Assembly (NCBI GenBank): GCA_002387205.1
Contig: DGLA01000011.1
Location: 86,414-150,413 of the forward strand
DNA length: 64,000 nucleotides
Origin: Stutzerimonas stutzeri
Lineage (GTDB): Bacteria; Pseudomonadota; Gammaproteobacteria; Pseudomonadales; Pseudomonadaceae
Direction of reading: 5' to 3'
Of this stretch, positions 50,406 through 57,769 are shown piece by piece. The first letter of the stretch is position 1. Each line of letters begins with the position of its first letter. The position numbers and the translations under genes were made by a program. The notes below the pieces were generated by a model, which made no database searches, had not been told where the DNA came from, and worked only from the letters and a program-made list of their open reading frames with translations.

Positions 50406-51836
50406 GTGCTTGCCGATATCGCCTACCTGGACCAGACGCACCTCGTCATCGAGCGGCTGCCTTCGATCATGGATCGTCAGCGCATTGCTTTTGCAGCGAA
50501 CCCCAGGCCCGGCGCCGAGGAGAGGTTGCAGTGGCTCGAGGCCTTGCGCGATCTGCTCCACAGCCAGCAGCAAGCCTTGATCGAGGCCATCAGCCGGGAT
50601 TTCGGGCATCGCTCGGCGGACGAAACCCGGCTGGCTGAGATCATGCCGAGCCTGCACGGCATTCGGCATGCACAGCGCAACCTGCGACGCTGGATGAAAC
50701 CATCCCGGCGCTCGGTTGGGCTGGCCTTTCAGCCTGCAAGCGCTCGCGTGGTCTACCAGCCGCTCGGCGTGGTCGGCATCATCGTGCCGTGGAATTACCC
50801 GTTGTACCTGGCCATCGGTCCGCTGATCGGCGCCTTGGCCGCCGGCAACAGGGTGATGCTGAAGATGAGCGAGTCCACGCCGGTTACCGGCCAGCTAGTC
50901 AAGGAGTTGCTCGCGCAAATCTTTCCCGAGGATCAGGTCGCGGTTGTCCTCGGCGAGGCAGATGTGGGCATCGCGTTTTCCAGGCTACCTTTCGACCACC
51001 TGCTGTTCACCGGCAGCACCCGTGTGGGTCGTGAGGTGATGCGCGCCGCCGCTGAAAATCTGACCCCGGTTACACTCGAACTGGGTGGCAAATCGCCTGC
51101 TATCGTCTCGAACGACGTGCCGCTCGCCAACGCTGCCGAGCGCATCGCCTTTGGCAAGACGCTCAATGCGGGACAGACCTGTGTCGCGCCCGACTACGTG
51201 CTGATCCCACGGCAGCGCATCGATGGCTTTGTCGAGGCCTATCGAAAGGTCGTTCAGCGTTTCTACCCCCAGCTGGCAGACAATCCCGACTACACCTCGA
51301 TCATCAACCGTCGCCAGCATGCCCGGCTGCAGGGCTACCTGGACGACGCCCAGGCCAAGGGGGCGCGTTTGCTGCCACTGTTCGAGCGGGGCCATGAGCG
51401 CCGAATGCCACACTGGCTGCTGCTCGATGTGAACGATGACATGCAGGTGATGCAGGACGAGATCTTCGGTCCGCTGCTACCAGTTGTCCCCTACGACGGC
51501 ATCGACGACGCAATCAGCTACGTCAATGCACGGCCACGCCCGCTGGCGCTCTATTACTTCGGATACAACAAGGCCGAGCAACGTCGCATTCTCCAGCAGA
51601 CCCACTCCGGCGGGGTCTGCCTCAACGACACCCTGCTGCATGTCGCCCAGGATGACCTGCCCTTCGGTGGCGTCGGCCCGTCGGGAATGGGCCATTACCA
51701 TGGGCACGACGGTTTCCTCACGTTCAGCAAGGCCAAGGGCGTCTTTATCAAGCAACGTTTCAATGCCGCCCGGATGATCTACCCCCCTTATGGCAAGGGC
51801 CTGCAGAAACTGATCTACAAGCTCTTCGTGCGCTGA
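50406..51836 (+). CDS. Coniferyl aldehyde dehydrogenase-like NAD(P)-dependent aldehyde dehydrogenase
   Basis: This 476-residue enzyme oxidises an aldehyde to the acid. It has the fold marks VGIIVPWNYPLYLAIGPL, the cofactor segment FTGSTRVGREVMRAAAENLTPVTLELGGKSPAI (with the general-base Glu in LELGGKSP), the catalytic Cys in NAGQTCVAPDYVL and EIFGPLLPVV. It resembles the CalB-type coniferyl aldehyde dehydrogenases, with a C-terminal extension of hydrophobic and basic residues. The start is GTG with GGAG 8 nt upstream. Control by the divergent TetR protein is likely. Confidence 0.9.
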   Translation: MLADIAYLDQTHLVIERLPSIMDRQRIAFAANPRPGAEERLQWLEALRDLLHSQQQALIEAISRDFGHRSADETRLAEIMPSLHGIRHAQRNLRRWMKPSRRSVGLAFQPASARVVYQPLGVVGIIVPWNYPLYLAIGPLIGALAAGNRVMLKMSESTPVTGQLVKELLAQIFPEDQVAVVLGEADVGIAFSRLPFDHLLFTGSTRVGREVMRAAAENLTPVTLELGGKSPAIVSNDVPLANAAERIAFGKTLNAGQTCVAPDYVLIPRQRIDGFVEAYRKVVQRFYPQLADNPDYTSIINRRQHARLQGYLDDAQAKGARLLPLFERGHERRMPHWLLLDVNDDMQVMQDEIFGPLLPVVPYDGIDDAISYVNARPRPLALYYFGYNKAEQRRILQQTHSGGVCLNDTLLHVAQDDLPFGGVGPSGMGHYHGHDGFLTFSKAKGVFIKQRFNAARMIYPPYGKGLQKLIYKLFVR

Positions 51837-52046
51837 CAGCCGTGACAGATACGGGCCGGCCCCGTCGTGGCTGCAAATTGCGATCACACGTTGGTATCTG
51901 AGCTAATCCGTCAATTGGCCGAACGATTGAAAAATGCGTGAACGGCATCGTTGTGCTGACATTCGGCAGCCATCCGCTTTGATGCTTTACGCTGCCGACA
52001 CCGAGCCGCTACCATCCACCCCCCACGCATGCGTCAGGACGCCGCG

Positions 52047-52529
52047 ATGAATCGAGTGCTGTATCCGGGAACCTTCGACCCGATCACCATGGGCCATACC
52101 GACCTGGTCGAGCGCGCCTCGCGCCTGTTCGACGAAGTCATCATTGCCGTCGCTGCCAGCCCGAACAAGAATCCCTTGTTCCCGCTCGAGCAGCGCGTCG
52201 CACTGGCCAAGGAAGTGACCTCGCATCTGCCGAACGTCAAGGTCATGGGTTTCTCCACGTTGCTGGCGCACTTCGTCACCGAGCAGAAGGCCAACGTGCT
52301 GCTGCGCGGCCTGCGGGCAGTGTCGGACTTCGAATATGAATTCCAGCTGGCCAACATGAACCGCCAGCTGGTCCCGGACGTGGAAAGCCTGTTTCTGACT
52401 CCGTCTGAAAAGTTTTCCTATATTTCTTCGACCCTGGTCCGCGAGATTGCGCGACTCGGGGGCGATGTCAGCAAATTCGTCCACCCCTCGGTGATGAAGG
52501 CACTGACCGAGCGCTACGCCTCGCGCTAA
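52047..52529 (+). CDS. coaD: Phosphopantetheine adenylyltransferase
   Basis: CoaD transfers AMP to 4'-phosphopantetheine, the penultimate step of coenzyme A synthesis. The 160-residue nucleotidyltransferase has RVLYPGTFDPITMGHTDLVERA (T/HxGH motif in TMGH), LLRGLRAVSDFEYEFQLANMNR and the ISSTLVREIA motif. The ATG at 52047 is preferred over 52029 because it gives MNRVLYPGTFDP and usual length. The following gene is a ferredoxin, the usual Pseudomonas neighbour. Confidence 0.97.
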   Translation: MNRVLYPGTFDPITMGHTDLVERASRLFDEVIIAVAASPNKNPLFPLEQRVALAKEVTSHLPNVKVMGFSTLLAHFVTEQKANVLLRGLRAVSDFEYEFQLANMNRQLVPDVESLFLTPSEKFSYISSTLVREIARLGGDVSKFVHPSVMKALTERYASR

Positions 52530-52668
52530 AGGCACCAGGGCTCCACTCGCCGGACGGTTACCGACAGAAGGGCGATCACTGCCACGTGCACCGGGCGGCC
52601 CGATGCGGCAAAATTGGCGGCCCGTTTATACCTGCGCTGCGGCTCATGCCGCAGCTGGAGCACGCTGG

Positions 52669-52920
52669 ATGTCCCTGATAATCACCGATGACTGCATCAA
52701 CTGCGACGTGTGCGAGCCCGAGTGCCCGAACAGCGCGATTTCCCAGGGTGAGGAAATCTATGTCATCGATCCCAACCTCTGTACCGAATGCGTCGGCCAC
52801 TACGACGAACCGCAGTGCCAACAGGTCTGCCCGGTGGACTGCATCCCGCTCGATGAAAGCAATGTCGAGAGCAAGGAAGAGCTGATGCAGAAGTACATGA
52901 TCATCACCGGCAAAGCCTGA
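52669..52920 (+). CDS. fdx: YfhL-type 4Fe-4S dicluster ferredoxin
   Basis: This 83-residue protein carries two 4Fe-4S binding sets. The first is C-x2-C-x2-C-x3-C in CINCDVCEPECPN. The second is C-x2-C-x8-C-x3-C in CTECVGHYDEPQCQQVCPVD, the long-loop variant of Allochromatium-type ferredoxins, followed by a C-terminal helix. These proteins have very low redox potentials. In Pseudomonas Fdx is essential as I recall. GGAG is 8 nt before the ATG at 52669. Confidence 0.95.
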   Translation: MSLIITDDCINCDVCEPECPNSAISQGEEIYVIDPNLCTECVGHYDEPQCQQVCPVDCIPLDESNVESKEELMQKYMIITGKA

Positions 52921-53179
52921 TCTACCCTCCGATCTTGCCTGAAGGCGAGGTCACACCCGCCCAGCAGGCGCCTGTCTTTCACACCGTAGCAAGAGCTGCC
53001 TGACCCACCGCATGAGTTCAGGCCGACCATGACTGCTGTGCTGTCATTGCCACAGCGTGCCTGCTGCCGCGCAGCACGCTAGACACGCACCAGCCAGAAA
53101 CGACACGGCCCCGCACGCGATAAGCGGCGAGGCCGTGAGGCAGGCCGGATGCTTCCGACCGGTAAAGCTGACCGCCGGA

Positions 53180-53521
53180 TCAGTCCTGGCGGTTGTAGCC
53201 GACGCGGGTACAACCCAGGCAACGGGCGAAGGCCGCGGCGCCCGGCTCGACCACCAACGCCTGGCCAGTCTCCTTGATGCCGCCACCCAGGGCGCTGAAC
53301 GGCAGGCTGACAACGAACAGACCCGCACCGATGGCGGTCGCCGCGATCAACAGTGGGCGAGCGATCAACAGATCTCCGACAATGGAAAAGGCCTTGGGCG
53401 CCTCGACGGTGTACATCGGATCGCCGCTGGCGTTCTGCTGCACCGACTGCGCCTGCACAGGCATGGTCAGCAGACCGGCTGTCAGGGCCAAGGCAACAGC
53501 AGTGGAGCGAAACAGATTCAT
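53180..53521 (-). CDS. Small exported/membrane protein with C-terminal CxxC
   Basis: I recognise this only as a Pseudomonas protein often labelled 'multidrug transporter' without evidence. The 113-residue chain has a signal peptide (MNLFRSTAVALALTAGLLTMPVQAQ) and one hydrophobic segment (LLIAATAIGAGLFVVSLPFSALGG). It ends with RCLGCTRVGYNRQD, where Cys-x2-Cys could bind metal or form a disulfide. No transporter-sized membrane domain is present, so the common label is unsupported. It lies downstream of mutM on the same strand. Confidence 0.75.
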   Translation of the reverse strand: MNLFRSTAVALALTAGLLTMPVQAQSVQQNASGDPMYTVEAPKAFSIVGDLLIARPLLIAATAIGAGLFVVSLPFSALGGGIKETGQALVVEPGAAAFARCLGCTRVGYNRQD

Positions 53522-53647
53522 GGTGTGGTCCTTCAGCTGGGCGAAACGAGGCAGATGATAGTTGTGACGGCCACTATAGCAGCGGCCAGCGGTTGTTGAT
53601 CGTGAACGCCGTCAATGCCTGTGCAGTGGCGTGGCCGATCGGTCGCG

Positions 53648-54460
53648 TCATCGCTGGCAGCGTCCGCAATAGACGCTGGCACGCTGACCGAGGCGAATCT
53701 CCCGCAAGGTCGAGCCGCAACTCTCGCACAGATCCCCACCCCGACCGTAGACAAACAGCTCCTGCTGGAAATAACCCGGCTTGCCGTCGCCACCCACGAA
53801 ATCACGCAGCGTGGTGCCGCCGCGCTCGATGGCATAGGCCAGGATCCGCTTGATCTCAGCTGCGAGCTTCATATAACGCGCCCGCGACACCGCACCGGCG
53901 GCCCGCCGTGGATCGATCCCCGCCGCGAACAGCGCCTCGTTCGCGTAGATGTTGCCCACACCGACCACCACCGCGTTGTCCATGATGAAAGGCTTGATCG
54001 CCATGCTGCGCCCACGTGACATCTGGTACAGGCGCTCACCATCGAACGCATCACTGAGCGGCTCCGGCCCGAGGCTGGCGAGCAGCACATGGCTCGGCGG
54101 ATCATCGCTCCACAGCAGGGCGCCGAAGCGACGCGGATCGGTGTAGCGCAGCGCCATGCCGGACTCCAGCACGATATCAACGTGCTCATGCTTGCCCACC
54201 GGCAAATCGGCCGGCACCAGGCGCAGGCTGCCGGACATCCCCAGATGCGCGATGAGCGTCCCCACTTCAGCCTTGATCAGCAGGTACTTGGCGCGCCGCT
54301 CCACCGCCTCGATGCGCTGCCCGGACAGGCGCACATCGAGGTCATCGGGTATCGGCCAGCGCAGCCGCCGCTCACGCACGGTGACCTGGCTGACACGTTG
54401 CCCGACAAGATGCGGCGCGATACCGCGACGGGTGGTTTCGACTTCGGGAAGTTCGGGCAT
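53648..54460 (-). CDS. mutM: Formamidopyrimidine-DNA glycosylase
   Basis: MutM removes 8-oxoguanine and formamidopyrimidines from DNA and cuts the backbone. The 270-residue protein starts PELPEVETTRRGI, so Pro2 (nucleophile) and Glu3 are in place after Met removal. It has LIAHLGMSGSLR, the helix-two-turn-helix with VVGVGNIYANEALF, and the zinc finger Cys-x2-Cys-x16-Cys-x2-Cys at the end (CESCG and YCGRC). All key elements are present. Confidence 0.97.
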   Translation of the reverse strand: MPELPEVETTRRGIAPHLVGQRVSQVTVRERRLRWPIPDDLDVRLSGQRIEAVERRAKYLLIKAEVGTLIAHLGMSGSLRLVPADLPVGKHEHVDIVLESGMALRYTDPRRFGALLWSDDPPSHVLLASLGPEPLSDAFDGERLYQMSRGRSMAIKPFIMDNAVVVGVGNIYANEALFAAGIDPRRAAGAVSRARYMKLAAEIKRILAYAIERGGTTLRDFVGGDGKPGYFQQELFVYGRGGDLCESCGSTLREIRLGQRASVYCGRCQR

Positions 54461-54516
54461 ACGGGCGAATCGATAGGTGACAGGAAGGCGACCTTAGCAG
54501 CTAAAGCGCAGCCGGG

Positions 54517-55380
54517 TCAGCCGAGGCCAAGTTCGCGGATGCTGTCGCGCTGACATTCGAAGTCGTAATCCGACAGGCCTACGTATTCCAGAACCAGCTG
54601 CGAGACGGCATCCCATTCATGATCCGCCTCCTGCTCGCCAAGGACGCGATGGCAGGCACAGATATGCTCGGCCATCTTCAGGATCGCCAGCAGCGTCTTG
54701 ATCTGCGGATCGCCCCACTCGTCGTTGAACAGGGCCAGCGCGTTGTGGTGATTGGCAATGGTCTCGCACAGAGGCTGCGGCAGCTTCCAGGAACGCGCGA
54801 CGAAATAGCCGACCACGGCGTGATTGGTCTGCAACACCCGGTTCTCGATGTCGGTGATGCGCGTGCCCTCGCCGACACTGGCGTAGGCTTCTTCGAGAAC
54901 AGCCATGTAGCCAGGGAAGCGGGCCAGCATCAGCGGGATGCCGCAATTGTGGAAAAGGCCCAGGGTATAGGCCTCGTCAGGAGCTCGGTAACCAATACGC
55001 TTGGCCAGGACAAGGCAGGTGCTGGCGACGTCCTGCGCCGAATCCCAGAAACGGTTGAGGGTCACAATGGCGGCATCGGTCAACTCGCCGCGGATCGACT
55101 GCGCATTGATCAGGTTGACCACCGTGTTGCAGCCCAGCAGGTTGACCGCCTGCTGGATCGAAGCGATGCGCTTGGCGACGCCGAAGAAGGGTGAATTGAC
55201 GGTCTTCAGCAACGCGCCGGAGAGGCCGGGATCCTGGCTGATCAGCCGGGCGATGGCTCGCAGGTCGGGTTCCGGCATGACCTGTTCCATTTGCAGATCG
55301 ACCATGATTTGCGGTTGCGGAGGGATACTGATCCCCTGCAGCACGCTGCGGATCTGCTCGTCGGTGAGTTCGATTGACAT
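54517..55380 (-). CDS. HDOD domain protein
   Basis: This 287-residue protein has an HDOD domain over most of its length: LPPQPQIMVDLQ-like start (read ISIPPQPQIMVDL), ISQDPGLSGALLKTVNSPFFG, IQQAVNLLGCNTVVNLI and LGLFHNCGIPLMLARF. The typical HD phosphohydrolase metal ligands are not conserved as a set. HDOD proteins are signalling or scaffold proteins in chemotaxis, cell cycle and nucleotide signalling; the role here is unknown. The ATG at 55380 begins MSIELTDEQ, just before the domain. It is divergent from pfpI. Confidence 0.9.
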   Translation of the reverse strand: MSIELTDEQIRSVLQGISIPPQPQIMVDLQMEQVMPEPDLRAIARLISQDPGLSGALLKTVNSPFFGVAKRIASIQQAVNLLGCNTVVNLINAQSIRGELTDAAIVTLNRFWDSAQDVASTCLVLAKRIGYRAPDEAYTLGLFHNCGIPLMLARFPGYMAVLEEAYASVGEGTRITDIENRVLQTNHAVVGYFVARSWKLPQPLCETIANHHNALALFNDEWGDPQIKTLLAILKMAEHICACHRVLGEQEADHEWDAVSQLVLEYVGLSDYDFECQRDSIRELGLG

Positions 55381-55496
55381 GGTGACGGCCCGCCTCGTGA
55401 ATAGCACAAGGCCACTAGAAGAAAGGCTGCGAACTTTGACCGAGTTCATGGTCGGATTCAAGTACACCACCATGCAAATCGACGGGAGGCAACGAA

Positions 55497-56036
55497 ATGG
55501 CTGACACCCTGAAAGGCAAACGCATCGCGATCCTGGTAACCGACGGATTCGAGCAGGTCGAGCTGACCGGCCCGAAGGACGCGCTGGAACAAGCGGGTGC
55601 GACCGCCGAGATCATCTCGTCATCCAACGGCGAAGTGACCGGCTGGAACCACACCACCCCTGCCACCAAATTCCATGTCGACAAGACCTTCGACAGTATC
55701 CACATGGAAGACTACGACGCCGTACTGCTGCCTGGCGGGGTGGTCAATTCCGACACCATCCGCACCGACGAAATGGCCCAGGAGCTGGTCCGTGACGCCG
55801 CGCGCGCCAACAAGACCATTGCGGTGATCTGCCATGGCGCCTGGCTGCTGGTTTCGGCCGACCTGGTCAAGGGCAAGCGCATGACCAGCTGGCCCTCGCT
55901 GACCGACGACCTGAAAAACGCCGGCGCCGACTGGGTCGATGAGCAGGTCGTGGTCGACGGCCACCTCATCAGCAGCCGCAAACCGGACGATATCCCGGCA
56001 TTCAGCGACGCGTTGATCAAGGCCCTCGCGGGCTGA
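55497..56036 (+). CDS. pfpI: PfpI/DJ-1 family protein
   Basis: This 179-residue protein of the DJ-1/PfpI superfamily has RIAILVTDGFEQVELTGPKDAL with the conserved Glu and the nucleophile-elbow Cys in IAVICHGAWLLVSA followed by His. Members include proteases, glyoxalases and deglycases. The P. aeruginosa homologue is called PfpI and affects mutation rate and stress resistance as I recall. The ribosome site GGAGG precedes the ATG. Downstream lies the repeat region. Confidence 0.92.
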   Translation: MADTLKGKRIAILVTDGFEQVELTGPKDALEQAGATAEIISSSNGEVTGWNHTTPATKFHVDKTFDSIHMEDYDAVLLPGGVVNSDTIRTDEMAQELVRDAARANKTIAVICHGAWLLVSADLVKGKRMTSWPSLTDDLKNAGADWVDEQVVVDGHLISSRKPDDIPAFSDALIKALAG

Positions 56037-56041
56037 GGGGA

Positions 56042-56076
56042 GCTGGAGGCTGGAAGCTGGAAGCTGGAAGCTGGAA
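56042..56076. repeat. Heptanucleotide tandem repeat (GCTGGAA type)
   Basis: Five consecutive 7-nt units, GCTGGAG then four GCTGGAA, run from 56042 to 56076. A degenerate form recurs at 56300-56330. Such short tandem repeats can change copy number by slippage. Confidence 0.8.
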
Positions 56077-56240
56077 GCCGAAGGAGGCTGGAGGCTGGAC
56101 GTAGGGTGGATCGCGCTTCATCGATCCACCGCAACATGGTTTCGATGCTCTTTGAAGCCGGGAGAGCAGCCGACCTCCAGCCAGCTCCTGAACACAAACC
56201 CCTTTCAACGCCCTTCCGCCCGACCTCGACCATCGTCCAG
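56049..56240. repeat. Long direct repeat, copy 1
   Basis: This stretch of about 192 nt matches 56301-56491 with scattered substitutions and a 1-nt length difference. It includes the GCTGGAA units, the 32-nt palindromic element, TTTGAAGCCGGGAGAGCAGCC-like sequence and CCTCGACCATCGTCCAG at the end. Confidence 0.85.
56100..56131. repeat. 32-nt palindromic element, copy 1
   Basis: It starts CGTAGGGTGGATCG, has an 8-nt loop (CGCTTCAT) and ends CGATCCACCG. The arms GGTGGATCG and CGATCCACC pair perfectly. This is a type of intergenic palindrome common in stutzeri/mendocina-type pseudomonads as I recall. Confidence 0.85.
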
Positions 56241-56242
56241 AA

Positions 56243-56274
56243 CGTAGGGTGGATCGCGCTTCATCGATCCACCG
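56243..56274. repeat. 32-nt palindromic element, copy 2
   Basis: Identical over 32 nt to the copies at 56100 and 56352 and in the same orientation. It lies between the two long direct repeats. Confidence 0.85.
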
Positions 56275-56300
56275 TTACGCGGGTCTGCTGGCCATCTAAA

Positions 56301-56491
56301 GCTGGAAGATGGAAGCTGGAAACTGGAAGCCGAAGGAGGTTGGAGGCTGGACGTAGGGTGGATCGCGCTTCATCGATCCACCGCAATATGGTTTCGGTGC
56401 TCCTTGAAGCCGGGAGAGCAGCCAACCTCCAGCCAGCCCCAAAAAACAAACCCTTTTAACGCCCTTCCGCCCAGCCTCGACCATCGTCCAG
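56301..56491. repeat. Long direct repeat, copy 2
   Basis: This is the second copy of the 191-nt unit, at an offset of about 252 nt from copy 1. The spacer between copies contains the middle 32-nt palindromic element. A near-identical arrangement suggests local duplication or two insertions of the same composite element. Confidence 0.85.
56352..56383. repeat. 32-nt palindromic element, copy 3
   Basis: Identical over 32 nt to the other two copies, same orientation. It lies inside the second long direct repeat at the place corresponding to copy 1 in the first. Confidence 0.85.
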
Positions 56492-56529
56492 CGCTGTTAT
56501 CGTCCAGCGCTTTTATCGGCTTTTATCCC

Positions 56530-56535
56530 TATAAT
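56530..56535 (+). promoter_or_regulatory. rlmI: -10 element (TATAAT) upstream of rlmI
   Basis: A perfect TATAAT lies 26 nt before the rlmI ATG, leaving a short leader with GGAG at 56550-56553. No good -35 is seen at 16-18 nt upstream, where repeat-derived sequence ends, so the promoter may depend on an activator or be weak. Confidence 0.5.
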
Positions 56536-56561
56536 CGCGCTCTTTGACCGGAGCCCTCCCG

Positions 56562-57755
56562 ATGAGCCTGCCCAGCCTGCGCCTCAAAGCCAATGCCGAT
56601 CGCCGCCTGCGCGCCGGGCATCTGTGGGTCTACAGCAACGAGGTGGACACCGCAGCCACTCCGCTGTCCGGTTTCCAACCCGGTGACCAGGCGATCCTTG
56701 AAGCCGCTGGCGGCAAGCCGCTGGGCATCGTCGGCGTATCGCCAAACAACCTGATCTGCGCCCGCCTGTTGTCTCGCGACCTCAAGCACAGCCTGGACAA
56801 GTCACTGCTGGTCCATCGCATCCAGGTCGCCCTGTCGCTGCGCGATCGTTTGTTCGACCAGCCCTGCTATCGCCTGATCTACGGCGATTCGGATTTGCTG
56901 CCGGGCCTGGTGGTGGATCGATTCAACGATCACCTGGTGGTGCAGCTGGCCTCGGCCACCATGGAGCGCAACAGGGACGCCGTGCTCGAGGCGCTGGTGC
57001 AGGTGCTCAAGCCCCGCGGCGTCTTGTGGAAGAACGATTCCAGCGCCCGCGACGCCGAGGGCCTGGAGCGCTACGTCGATACCGCGTTCGGTGTAGTCCC
57101 GGAGTGGGTCGCGCTGGAAGAGAACGGCGTGAAATTCGAAGCACCGGTACTGCAGGGCCAGAAGACCGGCTGGTTCTATGACCACCGCATGAATCGCGCG
57201 CGTCTGGCGCCCTACGTCAAGGGCAAGCGCGTGCTCGACCTGTTCAGCTACATCGGCGGCTGGGGTGTGCAGGCCGCTGCGTTCGGCGCCAGCGAAGTGT
57301 TCTGTGTCGATGCCTCGGCGTTCGCGCTCGATGGCGTCGAGCGCAACGCGGCCCTCAATGGGGTCGCTGAAAAGATGACCTGCGTGGAAGGCGATGCCTT
57401 CGAGGCAATGAAGGAGCTGAAGAACGCCGAAGAACGCTTCGACGTGGTCATCACCGACCCGCCGGCGTTCATCAAGCGCAAGAAGGACATCAAGAACGGC
57501 GAAGCCGCCTACCGCCGTCTGAACGAAACCGCCATGCGCCTGCTGACCAAGGACGGCATCCTGGTCAGCGCCAGCTGCTCGATGCATCTGGAGGAAGACA
57601 ACCTGCAGAACATCCTGCTCGGCAGCGCTCGCCATCTGGATCGCAACATCCAGCTGCTTGAGCGCGGCGCCCAGGGCCCGGATCATCCGGTGCACCCGGC
57701 AATCACCGAGACGCGCTACATCAAGAGCCTGATCTGCCGGCTGTTGCCGAGCTGA
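56562..57755 (+). CDS. rlmI: RlmI-type 23S rRNA (cytosine-C5)-methyltransferase
   Basis: This 397-residue protein has an N-terminal PUA domain (RLKANADRRLRAGHLWVYSNEV, core RLRAGHLWVY), an EEHVD-like middle domain, and a SAM-dependent methyltransferase domain. The latter shows GWFYDHRMNRARL, VLDLFSYIGGWGVQAAAFGA, and DVVITDPPAFIKRKKD with the catalytic SCSMHL Cys near the end. RlmI makes m5C1962 in E. coli 23S rRNA. The ATG at 56562 has GGAG 8 nt upstream; an upstream ATG at 56544 is less likely. Confidence 0.92.
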   Translation: MSLPSLRLKANADRRLRAGHLWVYSNEVDTAATPLSGFQPGDQAILEAAGGKPLGIVGVSPNNLICARLLSRDLKHSLDKSLLVHRIQVALSLRDRLFDQPCYRLIYGDSDLLPGLVVDRFNDHLVVQLASATMERNRDAVLEALVQVLKPRGVLWKNDSSARDAEGLERYVDTAFGVVPEWVALEENGVKFEAPVLQGQKTGWFYDHRMNRARLAPYVKGKRVLDLFSYIGGWGVQAAAFGASEVFCVDASAFALDGVERNAALNGVAEKMTCVEGDAFEAMKELKNAEERFDVVITDPPAFIKRKKDIKNGEAAYRRLNETAMRLLTKDGILVSASCSMHLEEDNLQNILLGSARHLDRNIQLLERGAQGPDHPVHPAITETRYIKSLICRLLPS

Positions 57756-57769
57756 TCGAGTGCCCTTCG

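Larger units (their letters stand above)
56037..56561. other. Repeat-filled intergenic region between pfpI and rlmI
   Basis: This 525-nt gap has no gene I can support. It holds two imperfect direct repeats of about 191 nt, three copies of a 32-nt palindromic element, a 7-nt tandem repeat, and a promoter-like TATAAT near its right end. Short ORFs here follow the repeats on both strands and lack ribosome sites. Confidence 0.8.

Noticed and set aside
56100..56383. CRISPR array made of the three 32-nt repeats
   Set aside because: Spacing between repeats is about 111 and 77 nt, the intervening DNA is partly repeated itself, and there are no cas genes.
56106..56484. Small ORFs in the repeat region on both strands
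   Set aside because: Their sequences follow the duplicated repeats, both strands are open, and no ribosome site is present.
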